From: Symsagittifera roscoffensis
Taxonomy: Eukaryota; Xenacoelomorpha; Acoela; Convolutidae
Length of the DNA stretch: 46,000 nucleotides
Direction: 5' to 3'
Assembly (NCBI RefSeq): GCF_963678635.1
Contig: NW_026971009.1
Location: 1-46,000 of the forward strand
Positions within the stretch are counted from its first letter, which is position 1. Every line of letters starts with the position of its first letter. Positions 9,341 through 20,158 of this stretch are shown here, one piece after another. The position numbers and the translations under genes are program-made. Under the pieces are notes generated by a model. It made no database searches. It had not been told where the DNA came from and was given only the letters and a program-made list of their open reading frames with translations.

Positions 9341-10602
9341 GGGGCGTTTCGGAAATTTGGAGCAGCTCGACAAGCCGTCATCCGTTTCGGACTCCATTAA
9401 AAACAATTTATTAATCGATTTGAATCATCAAATCTCTTCAAAATTTTACCCTTATCAGCATGATTCGGGCAGTTTCTCACACTATATCTCTTGAAGTTTT
9501 GTGTCTACTCATAGTCGGTTTTCATCGGCAAAGCGTAATTAAATTTCTTTCCACGATGGAGCGTAATCGTGGTGTCCAGTGTGTTATGGAAAAGCTCCGG
9601 CCTAAAATCACCGAGCTTTGACTATTGGGTTGGGTACCAAACCAACCTGTTTACTATCACTTAACGGATTTAAATTTCTCATTCTTAAATTTGCTATTAC
9701 AGCTAATCCCGCCTAAAGTTTCACCTTTCTATCTAAAAAGATTGGTACCTTCTTTTCATCTATTATTATTCTATTAATTGTTTCTTAAAATACTTCCGGT
9801 CCGGGTTTCTAATCCTTATTAGACAGTTGTTCAAGTCAATCATCTCATCGAAGTTCTTGACAAAATCGCGGCCCAGGACGAATTGGTCTGGGTCGTCTAA
9901 AATCTCAACTACCAGGAAGCTCATCCAAAGATCGCGTCCTCCTATGTGAAGGACCGTTATTGGTGTCCCCACGACCACGTAGATTGTTCCGCGGTTGGCG
10001 GCCGCGAATCTGAGATTCTTTGGAATTAGATCTTCCCTCGTGAAGCCCATTCTTTCCCATGTTTTTTTGGCATCACGCTTACCACTGCTCCTGTATCCAG
10101 TAGTCCTGTTACTCCAATTTTCTTCCTATTGGTATCTAGCAGATGTGGCGTCACATCTGCCTCGTACCCTATGTTTACTTCATCTTGCTCCATCATGGCA
10201 TCATGGCCAATTCTGCGGACCTTAAGTTCTTCCTGTTCCAAATAGATATGCCCCCATTTGGTCGCTATCTGTTGTGACGTAGGTCCTAGTGTAGATACTT
10301 ATCCCGTCAACGTTCAACATCACTTGATAATGTCCATAGACTTCCACGTAGCGCCCGTGGAGTTTCTTCGTTCGAGGGACACCCGTTGTCAACAACGCTC
10401 GTACAGCCCTCGACTCAGAGCGTGGCTCTACCTGTCTCAGATAATCTGCATATGTGTCTAAATGCATCATTGTGAACTCTGAGGGTTCACTTAGGTTCCT
10501 GATCACCTGATGTCCCTCAACTGAAATTATTGACTGTATTCTACTTCCTTGTGGCACCATTCCGAACGTCTGCCCAGAGATCACATTTGGTTTCATATTC
10601 AA
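9341..10602 (-). pseudogene. Retropepsin-type protease and PR-RT linker, copy A
   Basis: The aspartic protease matures Gag-Pol. The active-site loop reads VTGLLDTGAVVSVMP (10241-10026 frame), the canonical D-T-G-A. The flap region GTIYVVVGTPITVLH and the C-terminal FVLGRDFVKNFDEM (I/V-L-G-R-D) follow after a one-frame shift near 10050. Upstream, 10602-10222 encodes a conserved domain (for example YVEVYGHYQVMLNVDG) of unknown role, possibly the protease N-terminal extension. Between protease and RT (9765-9341) the frame is broken, but coherent fragments such as FRPELFHNTLDTTITLHRG are shared in position with copy B. Confidence 0.8.
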
Positions 10603-11895
10603 ACTACTTGGTGCTTTCGTTTCTCGACATCTGATGCCTCATAGGCGTTCAGCCTTTCCAGCATTTTCTCATTCTCTAGTTCGAGCTTCATTTTTTGTTC
10701 GATCTCCTTCGTCATCAACTCCTGCTGGACTCTGTTAAAAGCATCCCTCGCGGCTGCCCTATAGTCCATCTTGAAATCATCCGCCGCAGTCACCGGTTCC
10801 GGTTCACGTATCTCTTCCGTTACTGCCTCCATCTTCTTCGTTGCCAGCTCTTGCGGTTTTTCCTTTCTGGGTACCTCCGCTTCACTCAACAGGCGATCCT
10901 TGCTGGCTTTCTAACCCAATAAAGCTTCCTCACGCCTTGGATGCTTGATGTCTGCCACAGCATTCCAAAGTTGTGGACAATCCGATTTAAAATGACCTTC
11001 CAAGTTACAGAAGAAGCACCTTGGGCCGAATTTCGCAATTACTCCTCTCATGAAGTCTTCATGATTGACCTCTGACGCATCTTCATCCTCGAGGTTGAAG
11101 CCTATTGCTTTCATGCCCTGTTTGTACAATGGGCATGCTGACACAAGATGGTCCGTCAAACTGCGATTTGCACAAGAGCGTCTCTGGTCCATATCGTCTC
11201 TTGGTGTGTACCAGTTGTTACCTTGGTTTGCTGGTCCGTTGATAAAATTGCCTTGATTGTTTTCGTATTATCCAGACCTCGATGGAGGCTTCAGTAAAAG
11301 ATATTCTTTTGACTTGAGTCTCAACTCCTGTGGTGTTGGCGCGTTGGTTGAAAGCGGTGTGTAATGCGTCGCTAACATCGTTCGAAGCTCATCGTTCTTT
11401 TCACCATCGATGAATTTTGAGGCTAATGCCAGGTTCATACTTCTGTTCAACTCATATGGTTGGCTACGCCTTCTCAGCATCTCCAAATTGTCTAGAAACT
11501 TATTTATTGTCTCGTCTTCACGTTGCCTCGGTTTCTCGAAGCGCATCATTGCTTGGTGCCCTTGCACCCCTGAGCCAAAACGATTAAACAAGGTTTCAAA
11601 GATTTTCTCAGCAGTATCCCGCTGGTATTGCTTTTTTTTCCTTTACACAATTTAGGGCTGTCACTTCCAGGTTACTGGTGAGCGCACTGCATTCTTGTCT
11701 GTCTGACAAGTCATCTTCTTCAAAATGCACTTTCATTACCTCTATCCAGGTATCAATACAGCCACCAGATTCATCTTTAGAGCATCTTGGTTTTCCAAAA
11801 ACCCTTCTGGGCTTCTCACTGCGTTCAGTGGTTCTAAATAACCTCGTTAGGAATATTTCCAAAGACCTGTTGAGAGTTTCAAAGGCTGTAGACAT
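10599..11895 (-). pseudogene. Gag capsid and nucleocapsid, copy A
   Basis: This encodes the structural part of Gag, which forms the particle and packages RNA. 11895-11608 and 11591-11268 are frames of one Retrotrans_gag-like capsid (RFGSGVQGHQAMMRFEKPRQ, LNRSMNLALASKFIDG, PQELRLKSKEYLLL). 11192-10911 carries a CCHC knuckle, CFFCNLEGHFKSDC (C-x2-C-x4-H-x4-C). Just before it, CANRSLTDHLVSAC looks like a second knuckle with Cys replaced by Arg. 10889-10599 is a charged helical tail before the protease region. Stops and shifts at about 11600 and 11265 break the frame. Copy B lacks gag entirely. Confidence 0.8.
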
Positions 11896-11942
11896 TGATG
11901 TAGCGTCTCTTGAATGCCCCGCTTGAGCATCATTGCCCCTTG

Positions 11943-13295
11943 CTAAGGGCTCTGCAATTCCCCTCCCGTCCGAATCGCTGGGATGACTTCTTCCTTGATT
12001 CGCATGACTCCAGTTCCTGGAATCACATCTCCCAGTCGCGTTTGTATCTTGCGTCGGTCGTTCGTTTGAGGTCGATCTGTTTCCAGTTGAACTTCCTCTG
12101 ATGTCTGCTCTTGTTGAATTCTCAACTTCTCCATGTCATCTCTCAATCTTAACTCTCTCTGCTCAGCTTCCCTCGTCATTCGCGACAAGTTCTTAGCCCA
12201 GTGTTCATCCGTTCTTTCCTTCAGTCGTTTTTCGCTTCTGCTAACTTCTTGTCTGTTGTGGTCGATATCTTCCCGCAGGTTTTCTCTCTCGACGTGAATT
12301 GCCCTTTCTAGTTCACTCATTCTAAAGGTCATCTGTTCAATATGTTCTCCTATAATGCCCACTATGTTGGTCAAGGCTTCATCGATTGATGCTCCGTTAT
12401 CCACTAATGGCGTCACATGGGGCGGCGTCACCCTGTCGGTTCCAGGTAGCTTGGTGCTGGTCGAGACTCGGGTTTTGATTCTCTGCCTCGACCTCTCTTC
12501 ATGATCCACTCCTGGATCCGCAAGTGGGTTACTTAGCTCCGTATTTCTGTTCTTCCCAGTTCGGATCTCTGAACTCGTCATGGTCTCAAAGTCTACTGAC
12601 TGGCCTGATCCGTTTGCGGTCTTGCTAATTGTCCTGACTATACCAAAGTGGTCCATGGGGTCCATCTCTCTATCGATGTATTCTCGTGAGTCGAACTATT
12701 GAGGCGGACTTGAGATCCGAAGTCATCGTAATCGTCATCGTCCTCCTCTTCTTCCTAGGTTTCTGCTTCATCGCCCGTACCCGTTCCCATGGTAAATGGA
12801 AAGAAATTTCCGAAAGTGTTCTTCACTCTCTGAAAACGATGAGGACGTTGCCGATTTCTCCGTCCCGCCATGCATCATGGTGTTGTCTGTAAGTAATATT
12901 GTAGTCGCCACATTTTAAGAAGAGATGTCGGACAATTCCGACATATCTTCTCGGTCCAGAGTCTCGGTGGAAGTGGCAAAACCTTGGCCTTGTTCTACCG
13001 GAGTAGATTTACTCGCCAATCTTCTGTTTCTTCTCCCTTCCGGTCCATGTCCCACCCGGTTCTCCTCCATGGCAGGGTCCGGATGGACCTCTACTTCTAA
13101 CATAACCTTTTGTCCTTCTGAGGACTTTTGACTGCTGGTTTCAACCATTCCTCCTGAAACTTTCTTCCCGTTGTCGGTCCGGGTTCGCGCGATCCTTTCC
13201 AAAAAGGGGGAAGTTCGTTGCTTTTCTTTGTTTCTCTGGTTTGAGTTTCCTGGAGCTATCACTTAGTTTAGGTATCCTTGACTTGTCTAGACTCA
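11943..13295 (-). pseudogene. Gag N-terminal region, copy A
   Basis: A likely gag start is the ATG at 13295-13293 (MSLDKSRIPKLSDSS); after a short stretch the frame shifts into the 13262-12915 frame (FLERIARTRTDNGKK). The part to 12915 is charged and low in complexity. A gap of about 250 bases follows (12914-12666) with stops. The 12665-11943 frame is 240 codons, with a long charged coiled coil (for example MSELERAIHVERENLRED, then a region of alternating Arg/Glu). This is a matrix-like or assembly segment by position; no named domain is seen. The start choice is inference because copy B lacks this region. Confidence 0.55.
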
Positions 13296-14041
13296 TTTTC
13301 AATTTAACACTTCTTACTGCCTATACATTCAATTCGATTGCTAGTGTCCTTATTGTTTGACTACTGATTATAATAACACAACACAGTTTCACTTACATAG
13401 TGACCACGAATCCTTGTATGTTATCACAGTACAGCATATACACCATAATTCACAATAATCGATTATTATTTGTAAGATATGAAATTAGCACAGTCTGTTG
13501 ATATCATTATATTTGAAAGATAGTGTACTCTTTACCGAATCAAGAACAGATTTTATTGATTTAAAACCGAAATTGAAAAATATATATATATTTATATATT
13601 ATCAATAAACAACGCGTGTGTTTTGTACTTTGGTCAGTCGCTTGGTAAAAGTCGAACTTTTTTCTAAAGAAAGAGCTTTCCCTGTTCGGTGCTGCCCCAA
13701 ACAGAAAAAAGTTGAAGGCAATTATTTTCTCAAGTGGGCGTCTATTGCACCCACCGAGTCCTGTGTTACCTATGCCATCGAATTGCCCGAGCTAGACCTA
13801 CTAAAATCCTTAGGGCAATCATTTTTCCCAAAAACGATTTGGAATCCCACTCAAATCAGTTACAAACTAATGTTCAATTTAGACTTAGTGTCGCAATTAT
13901 CCGGGTTTAGACCTGTTTTGTTTTGGTTTGGCCTTTTATAAAAGGCAATTTACCAGTGCAGTCATTGGTTCCTAGCCTGTCTACTAAAAACCTAATACCT
14001 TTTACTATTTACTTTCTCATGTCCACACAAGTTTCAACAAA

Positions 14042-14290
14042 ATAGTACCCCTCGGATTGGCAAAAAGGGAAGCCTCCAGATTGGCAAAAAGGGAAGCCTC
14101 CGGATTGGCAAGAGAGGACCCCTCCGGATTGGCAAAAAAAGTACTTCTCCGGATTGGCAAAATTAGGACCCCTCCGGATTGGCAAAACAGTGCCCCTCCG
14201 GATTGGCAAAAATAGTACCCCTCCAGATTGGCAAAATTGGGACCCCTCCGGATTGGCAAAATTAGGACCCCTCCGGATTGGCAAAAACAG
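14042..14290. repeat. Minisatellite, about 10 units of 23-27 bp
   Basis: Ten copies of the core CCTCCGGATTGGCAAAA, separated by variable 5-9 base spacers such as TAGTACC, TAGGACC and GGGAAG. Unit length varies, so it is not a simple tandem satellite. The core CTTCCGGATT also appears singly in the nearby leader and in the LTR copies, which suggests local amplification of an LTR/leader motif. Confidence 0.9.
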
Positions 14291-14611
14291 CTTTTCCGGG
14301 ACTTTTAATATTTCCACCATATACCCTTCCGGATACGTTCCCGATGCTATTATGCTGTAGGGACTAACTATTAAGGGTGTATTTTCTGTCCTAACACCCT
14401 TCCGGATTGAAGCTAAACCTCTTATGTGACAATTCAACCTAACTGAAAAGGGTCTTATAAGTAGCCTAATTTCGACTCGATTATAGTTCTCTGGTTTCCC
14501 TAGCATTCCCTTTTTCTCTAGATTAGCGTAAACTTGCCTCATTGAACCGTTACTACACTTTGGTAGGGGTATAGGGGCTTTCCAAAAAAAAACAATTTAT
14601 AATACGTGAAG

Positions 14612-15713
14612 GGTCTACCTTCCCGAAGTAGTGAGTTTGCCAAAAACAATCTTAAAAAAAACTTCACGCCTACTTTTTCTAACAATTGATGGTTCTATGA
14701 GTAAGCTCAACTAATTTCTGAACTAATGGTACCAAGATCAACTGGATTTGTTTAGTTGTTCCAAAAATGTTAAGCAAAACAACTTTTTTCTAAAATCAAA
14801 AAAACTCTCTCTTATAGATTCCACCTACCTTTTTCTCGCAATTCTGTTCTTTTCGACCTAAAAAATATTGATCCGAGCTCAGAAGGCCTATACTTTTCTA
14901 GTTTAGTGCGCAAAATTTGATCTAAAACGCTCCAGCTGAAAATATTTTTTTGAAGATTGTTTTTGGCAAACTCACTACTTCGGGAAGGTAGACCACCTTC
15001 TCGAAGTAGTGAGTTTGCCAAAAACAATCTTAAAAAAAATTTCACGCCTACTTTTTCTAACAATTGAAGGTTCTATGAGTAAGCTCAACTAATTTCTGAT
15101 CTAATGGTACCAAGATCAACTGGATTTGTTTAGTTGTTCCAAAAATGTTAATCAAAACAACTTTTTTCTAAAATCAAAAAAATACTCTCTTATAGATTCC
15201 GCCTACCTTTTTCTCGCAATTCTGTTGTTTTCGACCTAAAAATTTTGATCCGAGCTCAGAAGGCCTATATTTTTTTAGTTTAGTGCAAAAAATTTGATCT
15301 AAAACGCTCCAGCTGAAAATATTTTTTTAAGATTGTTTTTGGCAAACTCACTACTTCGGGAAGGTAGACCACCTTCCCGAAGTAGTGAGTTTGCCAAAAA
15401 CCATCTTCAAAAAAATTTCACGCCTACTTTTTCTAACAATTGAAGGTTCGATGAGTAAGCTCAACTAACTTCTGATCTAATGGTACCAAGATCAACTGGA
15501 TTTGTTTAGTTGTTCCAAAAATGTTAATCAAAACAACTTTTTTCTAAAATCAAAAAAATTCTCTCTTTTAGATTCCGCCTACCTTTTTCTCGCAATTCTG
15601 TTCTTTTCGACCTAAAAAATATTGATCCGAGCTCAGAAGGCCTATACTTTTGTAGTTTAGCGCGCAAAATTTGATCTAAAACGCTCCAGTTGAAAATATT
15701 TGCCAAAAACAAT
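14612..15713. repeat. Tandem array of three MITE-like units with 40-bp terminal inverted repeats
   Basis: Three head-to-tail units, about 14612-14994, 14995-15370 and 15371-15713. Unit 1 begins GGTCTACCTTCCCGAAGTAG and ends with its reverse complement; the inverted repeat extends through TTTGCCAAAAACAATCTT, about 42 bases. At both unit junctions (14955-15030, 15330-15405) the right and left termini meet as a long near-perfect palindrome. The left terminus of units 2 and 3 lacks the first five bases. Unit 3 lacks its right terminus. Units are about 95 percent alike by eye. No coding sequence is seen. The structure fits a non-autonomous DNA element that was amplified in tandem. Confidence 0.85.
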
Positions 15714-16910
15714 GCTATTTGGACTCTTCCGGTTTGATGAATCCACTATATCAAACACGTTAAGATCGATTTCACTGTAAACCCGAAGATTATCGGGAAA
15801 CAGGTTTTGAAATCTGTCGATTCACTAAAGAACGCTGTCGTAACAACATGTTTTACTGTCCTAACTCAAATTTTTTTTGTAGCGTTTCGTTTTTTGAAAA
15901 ATTAAGAAAACTCGGTTTTTTGTACCCATTAGTTCCAACCACTTCTGAACTAAACTTAACCGGTTCTACTTGTTATTTTAGTACAATTACGATATAACTC
16001 ACTATTTTGGCGTTTGAATAATTATCGCGATTTGTGGGGGGAGGGTCAAAATATTGCTAACTCGACCCTAAAAACCGGTCTGTTTACTGTGTTTTCCACC
16101 GAAAAACGGTATAGAACTGTTAATATAGGCTGTATAAATAGTAAAACTAGTAATATTGTACCCCACCGGGTTTGTTCAATACCCAAATTAAGGTGCTTAA
16201 CTCGGAAAATCGCAGTTCGCTTAAGGGTCACTACGTTGCAATCTCTGCCGAGCCCCCCACAAAATAATATCCTACTTTTTGTATCAAAAGGGACACAAAA
16301 CTGGTTAAAGATACCCAGCAGTCAATTTTTGTTGTCCTTGAGCCCCTTCTTGTCGCTCCTTGCACTGCATTCCGGATCAGTCTTCTTCTGTAATCCCGAG
16401 ATCCTTCCGGATTGATCGCAAGTTAGCATTAACGTGCTTAAATACTCAAATAACCCTACAGTACAAGCACCACAAACGGGCCACAAAACTGATAGTAACA
16501 ACCCTGACTGATATAATTTCCTGTAACAAAAATATATCTATTAACAATAAACAGGAGGGTCGGATCACAGCTCGTCTGGAGGGATGATTTCTACTGATTT
16601 TATACTTTTTTACTGTTTTTTGTTTTTTCGGTTATTTATTTGTTTTTTGTTTTTTCCTGCTACTTTTTTTGGTTTCCTGTATATCTTTTTTTTGAGTGTT
16701 TCTGGTCACGTACCACTCAGGAAATGACGGGACCAAAAATCCCCCCCTCCTTTCTGGTTTGTGAATTTTCGGTCTTAACTAGGTTAAAAAACTGTTCGCG
16801 GGAATCCGGAAGGCCTCCGCGTTCCGAACTACCCTTCCGCCCCTGTCGTTAGGGCGTTCTTTTGAGTGCTCGTTAACGGTTCTGCCGGTCATGGTGTTAA
16901 AAAGAATAAC

Positions 16911-16924
16911 ACCAAGGAGCGCCA
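16911..16924 (-). promoter_or_regulatory. Possible primer-binding site, copy A
   Basis: The minus strand reads TGGCGCTCCTTGGT, starting 12 bases inside the LTR end at 16937. The same motif, TGGCGCTCCTGGGT, lies 11 bases inside the copy B LTR (34669-34656). A PBS begins with TGG because it pairs with tRNA CCA ends. The gap is longer than the usual 0-5 bases, and I cannot name the tRNA. Confidence 0.35.
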
Positions 16925-16936
16925 TTAAAACATCTA

Positions 16937-17850
16937 TGAAACATTCGCCTGGAAGTACATATCGATGGAAAATAAAGCTCGGTTCTAAAACGACTGGCTA
17001 GCGTCTAAACACAGCTCTAGATGTGTTAAATTGTCTCTGCCAAAGCCAGTTCTTTTGGTGGTCTTTCTAACATCGGGTCGACAAAAAAAGTTACTGTTTC
17101 CGGCTTCGACCAGAACGCTCTGATTTATTTGATTATATGCAAAACAGTGAGCTCATGGCTGGGTCTCAGTATCACCAGACCAGGAGGTCGCTCACTCCTA
17201 AAAACAGGGCTACTACTTATATTTTATAATACAATTGTTTTTGCTCAGTAGACAAAAATCATCATCTCCACCGAAGATGGGTCAACCCTTTCCCCCTACT
17301 CCTAGCTTCTCATTATCTGAAAGCGATATTGGTATCAATTAAATTCAACTCAAGACATTCCGGGAAGCTAAGAGTTGTTAAAATAACGAGTTACAGTTCT
17401 CTCCCAAGACCCTTCCAGATTCTGGAATCCGGGACAATAACGCTCTTACTTCTTCACGGAAGGCTGGACACGTCGTCCCAACACCCTTCCTGGTTCTTGT
17501 GAACTGCTCTGAAACGATGGTAGCGGCACAATCGTTACAACTCGGAATGATTTCTGACAATTTCTAACCACAATCTCAATCTTCTGCCGTTTTTTCGTTG
17601 TTGTTGTCACTGAGACTACTGTTGTTCTGATTCCGCAGTTTCAGTATGTGCAAAAAAAAGGTTACGTGTCTTTCAAGTCCAAATAGAAAATTTCAAAATT
17701 AGCATGTCAGTCAAAACCAACACTTACCGATTTGTCTGATTGTTCAATTAACTTCACTAATTCATAAAAACCATCAATCCTCTTGGTTAGATGTTCCAAT
17801 AAAAATTCGAATGCGAAATTGCATTTTGACTATTCTGGTCGAATGTCACA
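16937..17850 (-). repeat. LTR, copy A (5' LTR)
   Basis: On the minus strand it begins TGTGACATTCGACCAGAAT and ends CGAATGTTTCA, the TG...CA form of LTRs. Two more copies (34681-35569, 39345-40263) share both ends and the interior, and all three diverge immediately outside TGTGACATTCG. Length is about 914 bases. Sequence immediately to the right at 17851 is BEL/Pao coding sequence. Short open stretches inside the LTR (such as VTFDQNSQNAIS at its start) recur in the other copies but are broken. A DNA transposon with terminal inverted repeats is the alternative reading. Confidence 0.65.
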
Positions 17851-17880
17851 AGCGCTATCTCTACAAAGCTAGAGCTTCAA

Positions 17881-19264
17881 GCTGCTTTGCTCGCCACACG
17901 ACTGAAAGATGATATACTGACCGCCCTTACTGTCTGCAATATTTATGTCTACATGTGGACAGACGATACTACAGTTTTGCTGTGGCTAAACTCCACTGAA
18001 AAATTACCTGTATTCTTCGCTAACCGTGTCGGCGAAATCCTCGAATTGAACACTACTGATGAGTGGCACCATGTTCTGAGCGGCGATAATCCAGTTGATA
18101 CCAGCTGATAATCCAGCTAATCCAGAAGGTAAGCAGCTAGATTATTGGTCCGAGCATTCTCAGGACTACTGATTGGTCGTTTATACCCGACAAACGATGA
18201 TCAATAAATTTCGTTTGAAGGGTCCTTCTTGTTGATAACTGCTTGGAGACATTATCTTCCTTTGTCACCGATGTCACATCCATCAAACATCCCGCACACG
18301 GGTTCAATTGGTAAAAGTGCAGTTCCTTCGGGTTCAGTCTGCAATAATTATGTCTACATGTGGACAGATGATACTACAGTTTTGCAGTGGCTAAACTCCA
18401 CTGAAAAATTACCTGTATTCTTCGCTAACCGTGTCGGCGAAATCCTCGAATTGAACACTATTGATGAGTGGCACCATAATCTGAGCGGTTTAGTTACATG
18501 CGCTCCGTTTTAAATATGAAATATGCAATATTTGGATTGTGTCGACGACTTCGGTCTATCAAAAATCAATGTTTAACATGCCGTACACGCAAAGCAAGTA
18601 CCATCCAGCCTATTACGTCTGACTTACCTGTCGAACGTCTCGGATATAAGCAACCACCGAAGATGAAATACTGACCGCCCTTACTGTCTGCAATAATTAT
18701 GTCTACATGTGGAAAAATGTTACTACAGATTTGCAGTGGCTAAACTCCACTAAAAAATTACCTGTATTCTTCGCTAACCGTGTCGGCGAAATCCTCGAAT
18801 TGAACACTACTGATGAGTGGCACCATGTTCTGAGCGGCGATAATCCAGTTGATACCAGCTGATAATCCAGCTAATCCAGCTGATAATCCAGAAGGTTAGC
18901 AGCTAGATTATTGGTCCGAGCATTCTCAGGACTACTGATTGGTCGTTTATACCCGACAAACGATGAGCAATAAAATCGTTTGAAGGGTCCTTCTTGTTGA
19001 TAACTGCTTGGAGACATTATCTCCCTTCCTCACCGATGTCACATTCATCAAATATCCCGAACACGGGTTCAATTGGTAAAAGTTCAATTCCTTAACAAAA
19101 AGTTCAGTTCCGTTTTGAATGTGAAATATGCAATATTTGGATTGTGTCGACGAATTCGGTCTATCGAAAATCATTGTATAACATGCCGTACACGCAAAGC
19201 AAGTACCATCCAGCCTATTATGTCTGATTTACCTGTCGAACACCTCGGATATAAGCAACCACCG
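17881..19264 (+). repeat. Scrambled tandem duplications inside BEL/Pao pol
   Basis: The RNase H segment occurs three times (17900-18118, 18330-18488, 18661-18862). The linker with TTGTTGATAACTGCTTGGAG occurs twice (18226-18250, 18992-19015). The zinc-binding segment with CATGCCGTACACGCAAAGC occurs twice (18578, 19182). Copies are over 90 percent alike by eye, with joints in the middle of codons, for example at 18659-18663. The pattern suggests repeated unequal exchange or template switching within one element. Confidence 0.85.
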
Positions 19265-20144
19265 TTTAATCATACGGGTTTGGATTACTTTGAACCGCTT
19301 AACGTTCCGGTCCGCAGAAGCACTGAAAAACGAAAGGGATTTGTTTTCACTTGCCTCACCACGAGGGCGGTAGATCTTGAGATTGTACCATCTCTGGACA
19401 CTAGTTCTTGTATCATGGGCATTTAACGGTTCATTGCACGTCGTGGTACACCAAGCAGTATCTGGTCGGATAACGGCACGAACTTCGTTGGTGCGTAAAA
19501 GGAATAACTTGCCTGCATCAAGAGCTGGAATGGCATGGCTCCGACCATTTTTGCACACAGCGGTGTTGCTTGGAGATTTAACCCGCCAGGCGCAACCCAT
19601 CATGGCGGCTCCTGGGAGCGCCTCGTCCGAAGAATGAAGCGCGTGCTTTATGATATACTAGGCAGAAGGCGTGTCACCGAAGAGGTGTTAGGAACAACAC
19701 TCTGCTTAGTTGAGCAGGCTTTGAATTCGAGGCCAATCACTCCCGTTAGTATTGATTCACGTAAGTTAGAAGCGTTAACCCCAAACCATTTTTTGCTGGG
19801 ACAACATGCCACAAGTTTTCCTTCGCTTTTACCTGAGGAGCACTTCGACCACAAGAAAAGGTCATATGCTAACGCGATTTGGTCTCGTTGGCTTCAAGAA
19901 TATCTTCCCTCACTGAATAAGCGTGTCAAGTGGCAAACTCATTATGACTCCACTCTTAAGACAGGCGATCTCATGTGGGTGATTGAGCCCGATAGTCCGC
20001 GTGGGTACTACCCTCTCGTCCGAATCGTCAAGCTAAACTACGGAAAAGACGGTTGCGCCCGATCCGCCCTTGTTAAGACCGCAACCCGTGAAGTCACTCG
20101 GTCGATCGTTAAGCTCGCTCCTGTCTCCGGTTCTTCCTTCTTCA

Positions 20145-20158
20145 GGGGGGGGGGAGGA
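20145..20158 (+). promoter_or_regulatory. Polypurine tract of the BEL/Pao element
   Basis: Ten G followed by AGGA stand directly before TGTTGCAATA. This is where the plus-strand primer of an LTR element lies, just downstream of the end of pol. Confidence 0.7.

Larger units (their letters stand above)
13296..16936 (-). other. Long non-coding leader between LTR and gag, copy A
   Basis: About 3.6 kb without convincing genes. It holds an AT-rich stretch with an (AT)n run near 13580-13600, a minisatellite (14042-14290) and a MITE-like array (14612-15713). A segment near 15725-15775 resembles part of the LTR copies (compare 39832-39872). The LTR-proximal 16400-16936 is conserved in copy B (33744-34680), including GGTCTTAACTAGGTTAAAAA and GAATCCGGAAGGCCTCCGC. 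A plus-strand 107-codon ORF at 13618-13941 lies here with no recognisable product. Leaders of this length are unusual in Ty3/gypsy elements, and later insertions account for at least 1.3 kb. Confidence 0.5.
1..17850 (-). mobile_element. Giant Ty3/gypsy-type element, copy A (3' end off-window)
   Basis: Minus-strand order from 17850 down: LTR, long leader, gag (capsid, CCHC knuckle), protease, RT, RNase H, integrase, macro-like Pol tail, spacer, then a second long ORF that runs off the left edge. PR-RT-RNase H-integrase order with a GPY/F-type integrase end is the Ty3/gypsy arrangement. Homologous pieces in copies B and C confirm the order. The copy is dead: many frameshifts and stops, the RT YVDD box deleted, and an Asp-to-Glu change in the integrase. 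Its outer boundary at 17850 is sharp and abuts BEL/Pao coding sequence, which suggests insertion into that element. Assigning the LTR and leader to this element is inference from position and orientation. Confidence 0.85.
17851..20158 (+). pseudogene. BEL/Pao pol fragment (RNase H end, integrase, DUF5641)
   Basis: Starts mid-gene at ISTKLELQAALLATRL, the RNase H entry of BEL/Pao pol, followed by WTDDTTVLLWLNSTEKLPVF and DEWHHVLSGDNPVD. The integrase zinc part (HCITCRTRKAS) precedes the core: FNHTGLDYFEPL (first Asp), WSDNGTNFVGA (second Asp) and GGSWERLVRRMKR (Glu). The C-terminal DUF5641-like end reads LKTGDLMWVIEPDSPRGYYP. In-frame stops follow CIMGI and FVGA. The RNase H and zinc segments are partly repeated (18330-19264). 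The upstream half of pol is absent, cut at 17850 where the copy A LTR begins. Confidence 0.92.

Noticed and set aside
13618-13941. Plus-strand ORF of 107 codons in the leader
   Set aside because: No motif, no second copy in the window and no context; kept only as a mention in the leader entry.
14042-14290. CRISPR-like array
   Set aside because: Cores are 17 bases, spacers only 5-9 bases and similar to each other, and the DNA is eukaryotic with no cas genes.
14017-14542. ORFs with repeating Pro-Ile-Arg-Arg-Gly and Cys-Gln-Ser-Gly-Gly
   Set aside because: They are translations of the minisatellite in different frames, not a repeat protein.
14812-15063. Minus ORFs within the MITE-like array (also 15524-15712)
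   Set aside because: They recur only because the units repeat, have no motif, and are interrupted in one unit.
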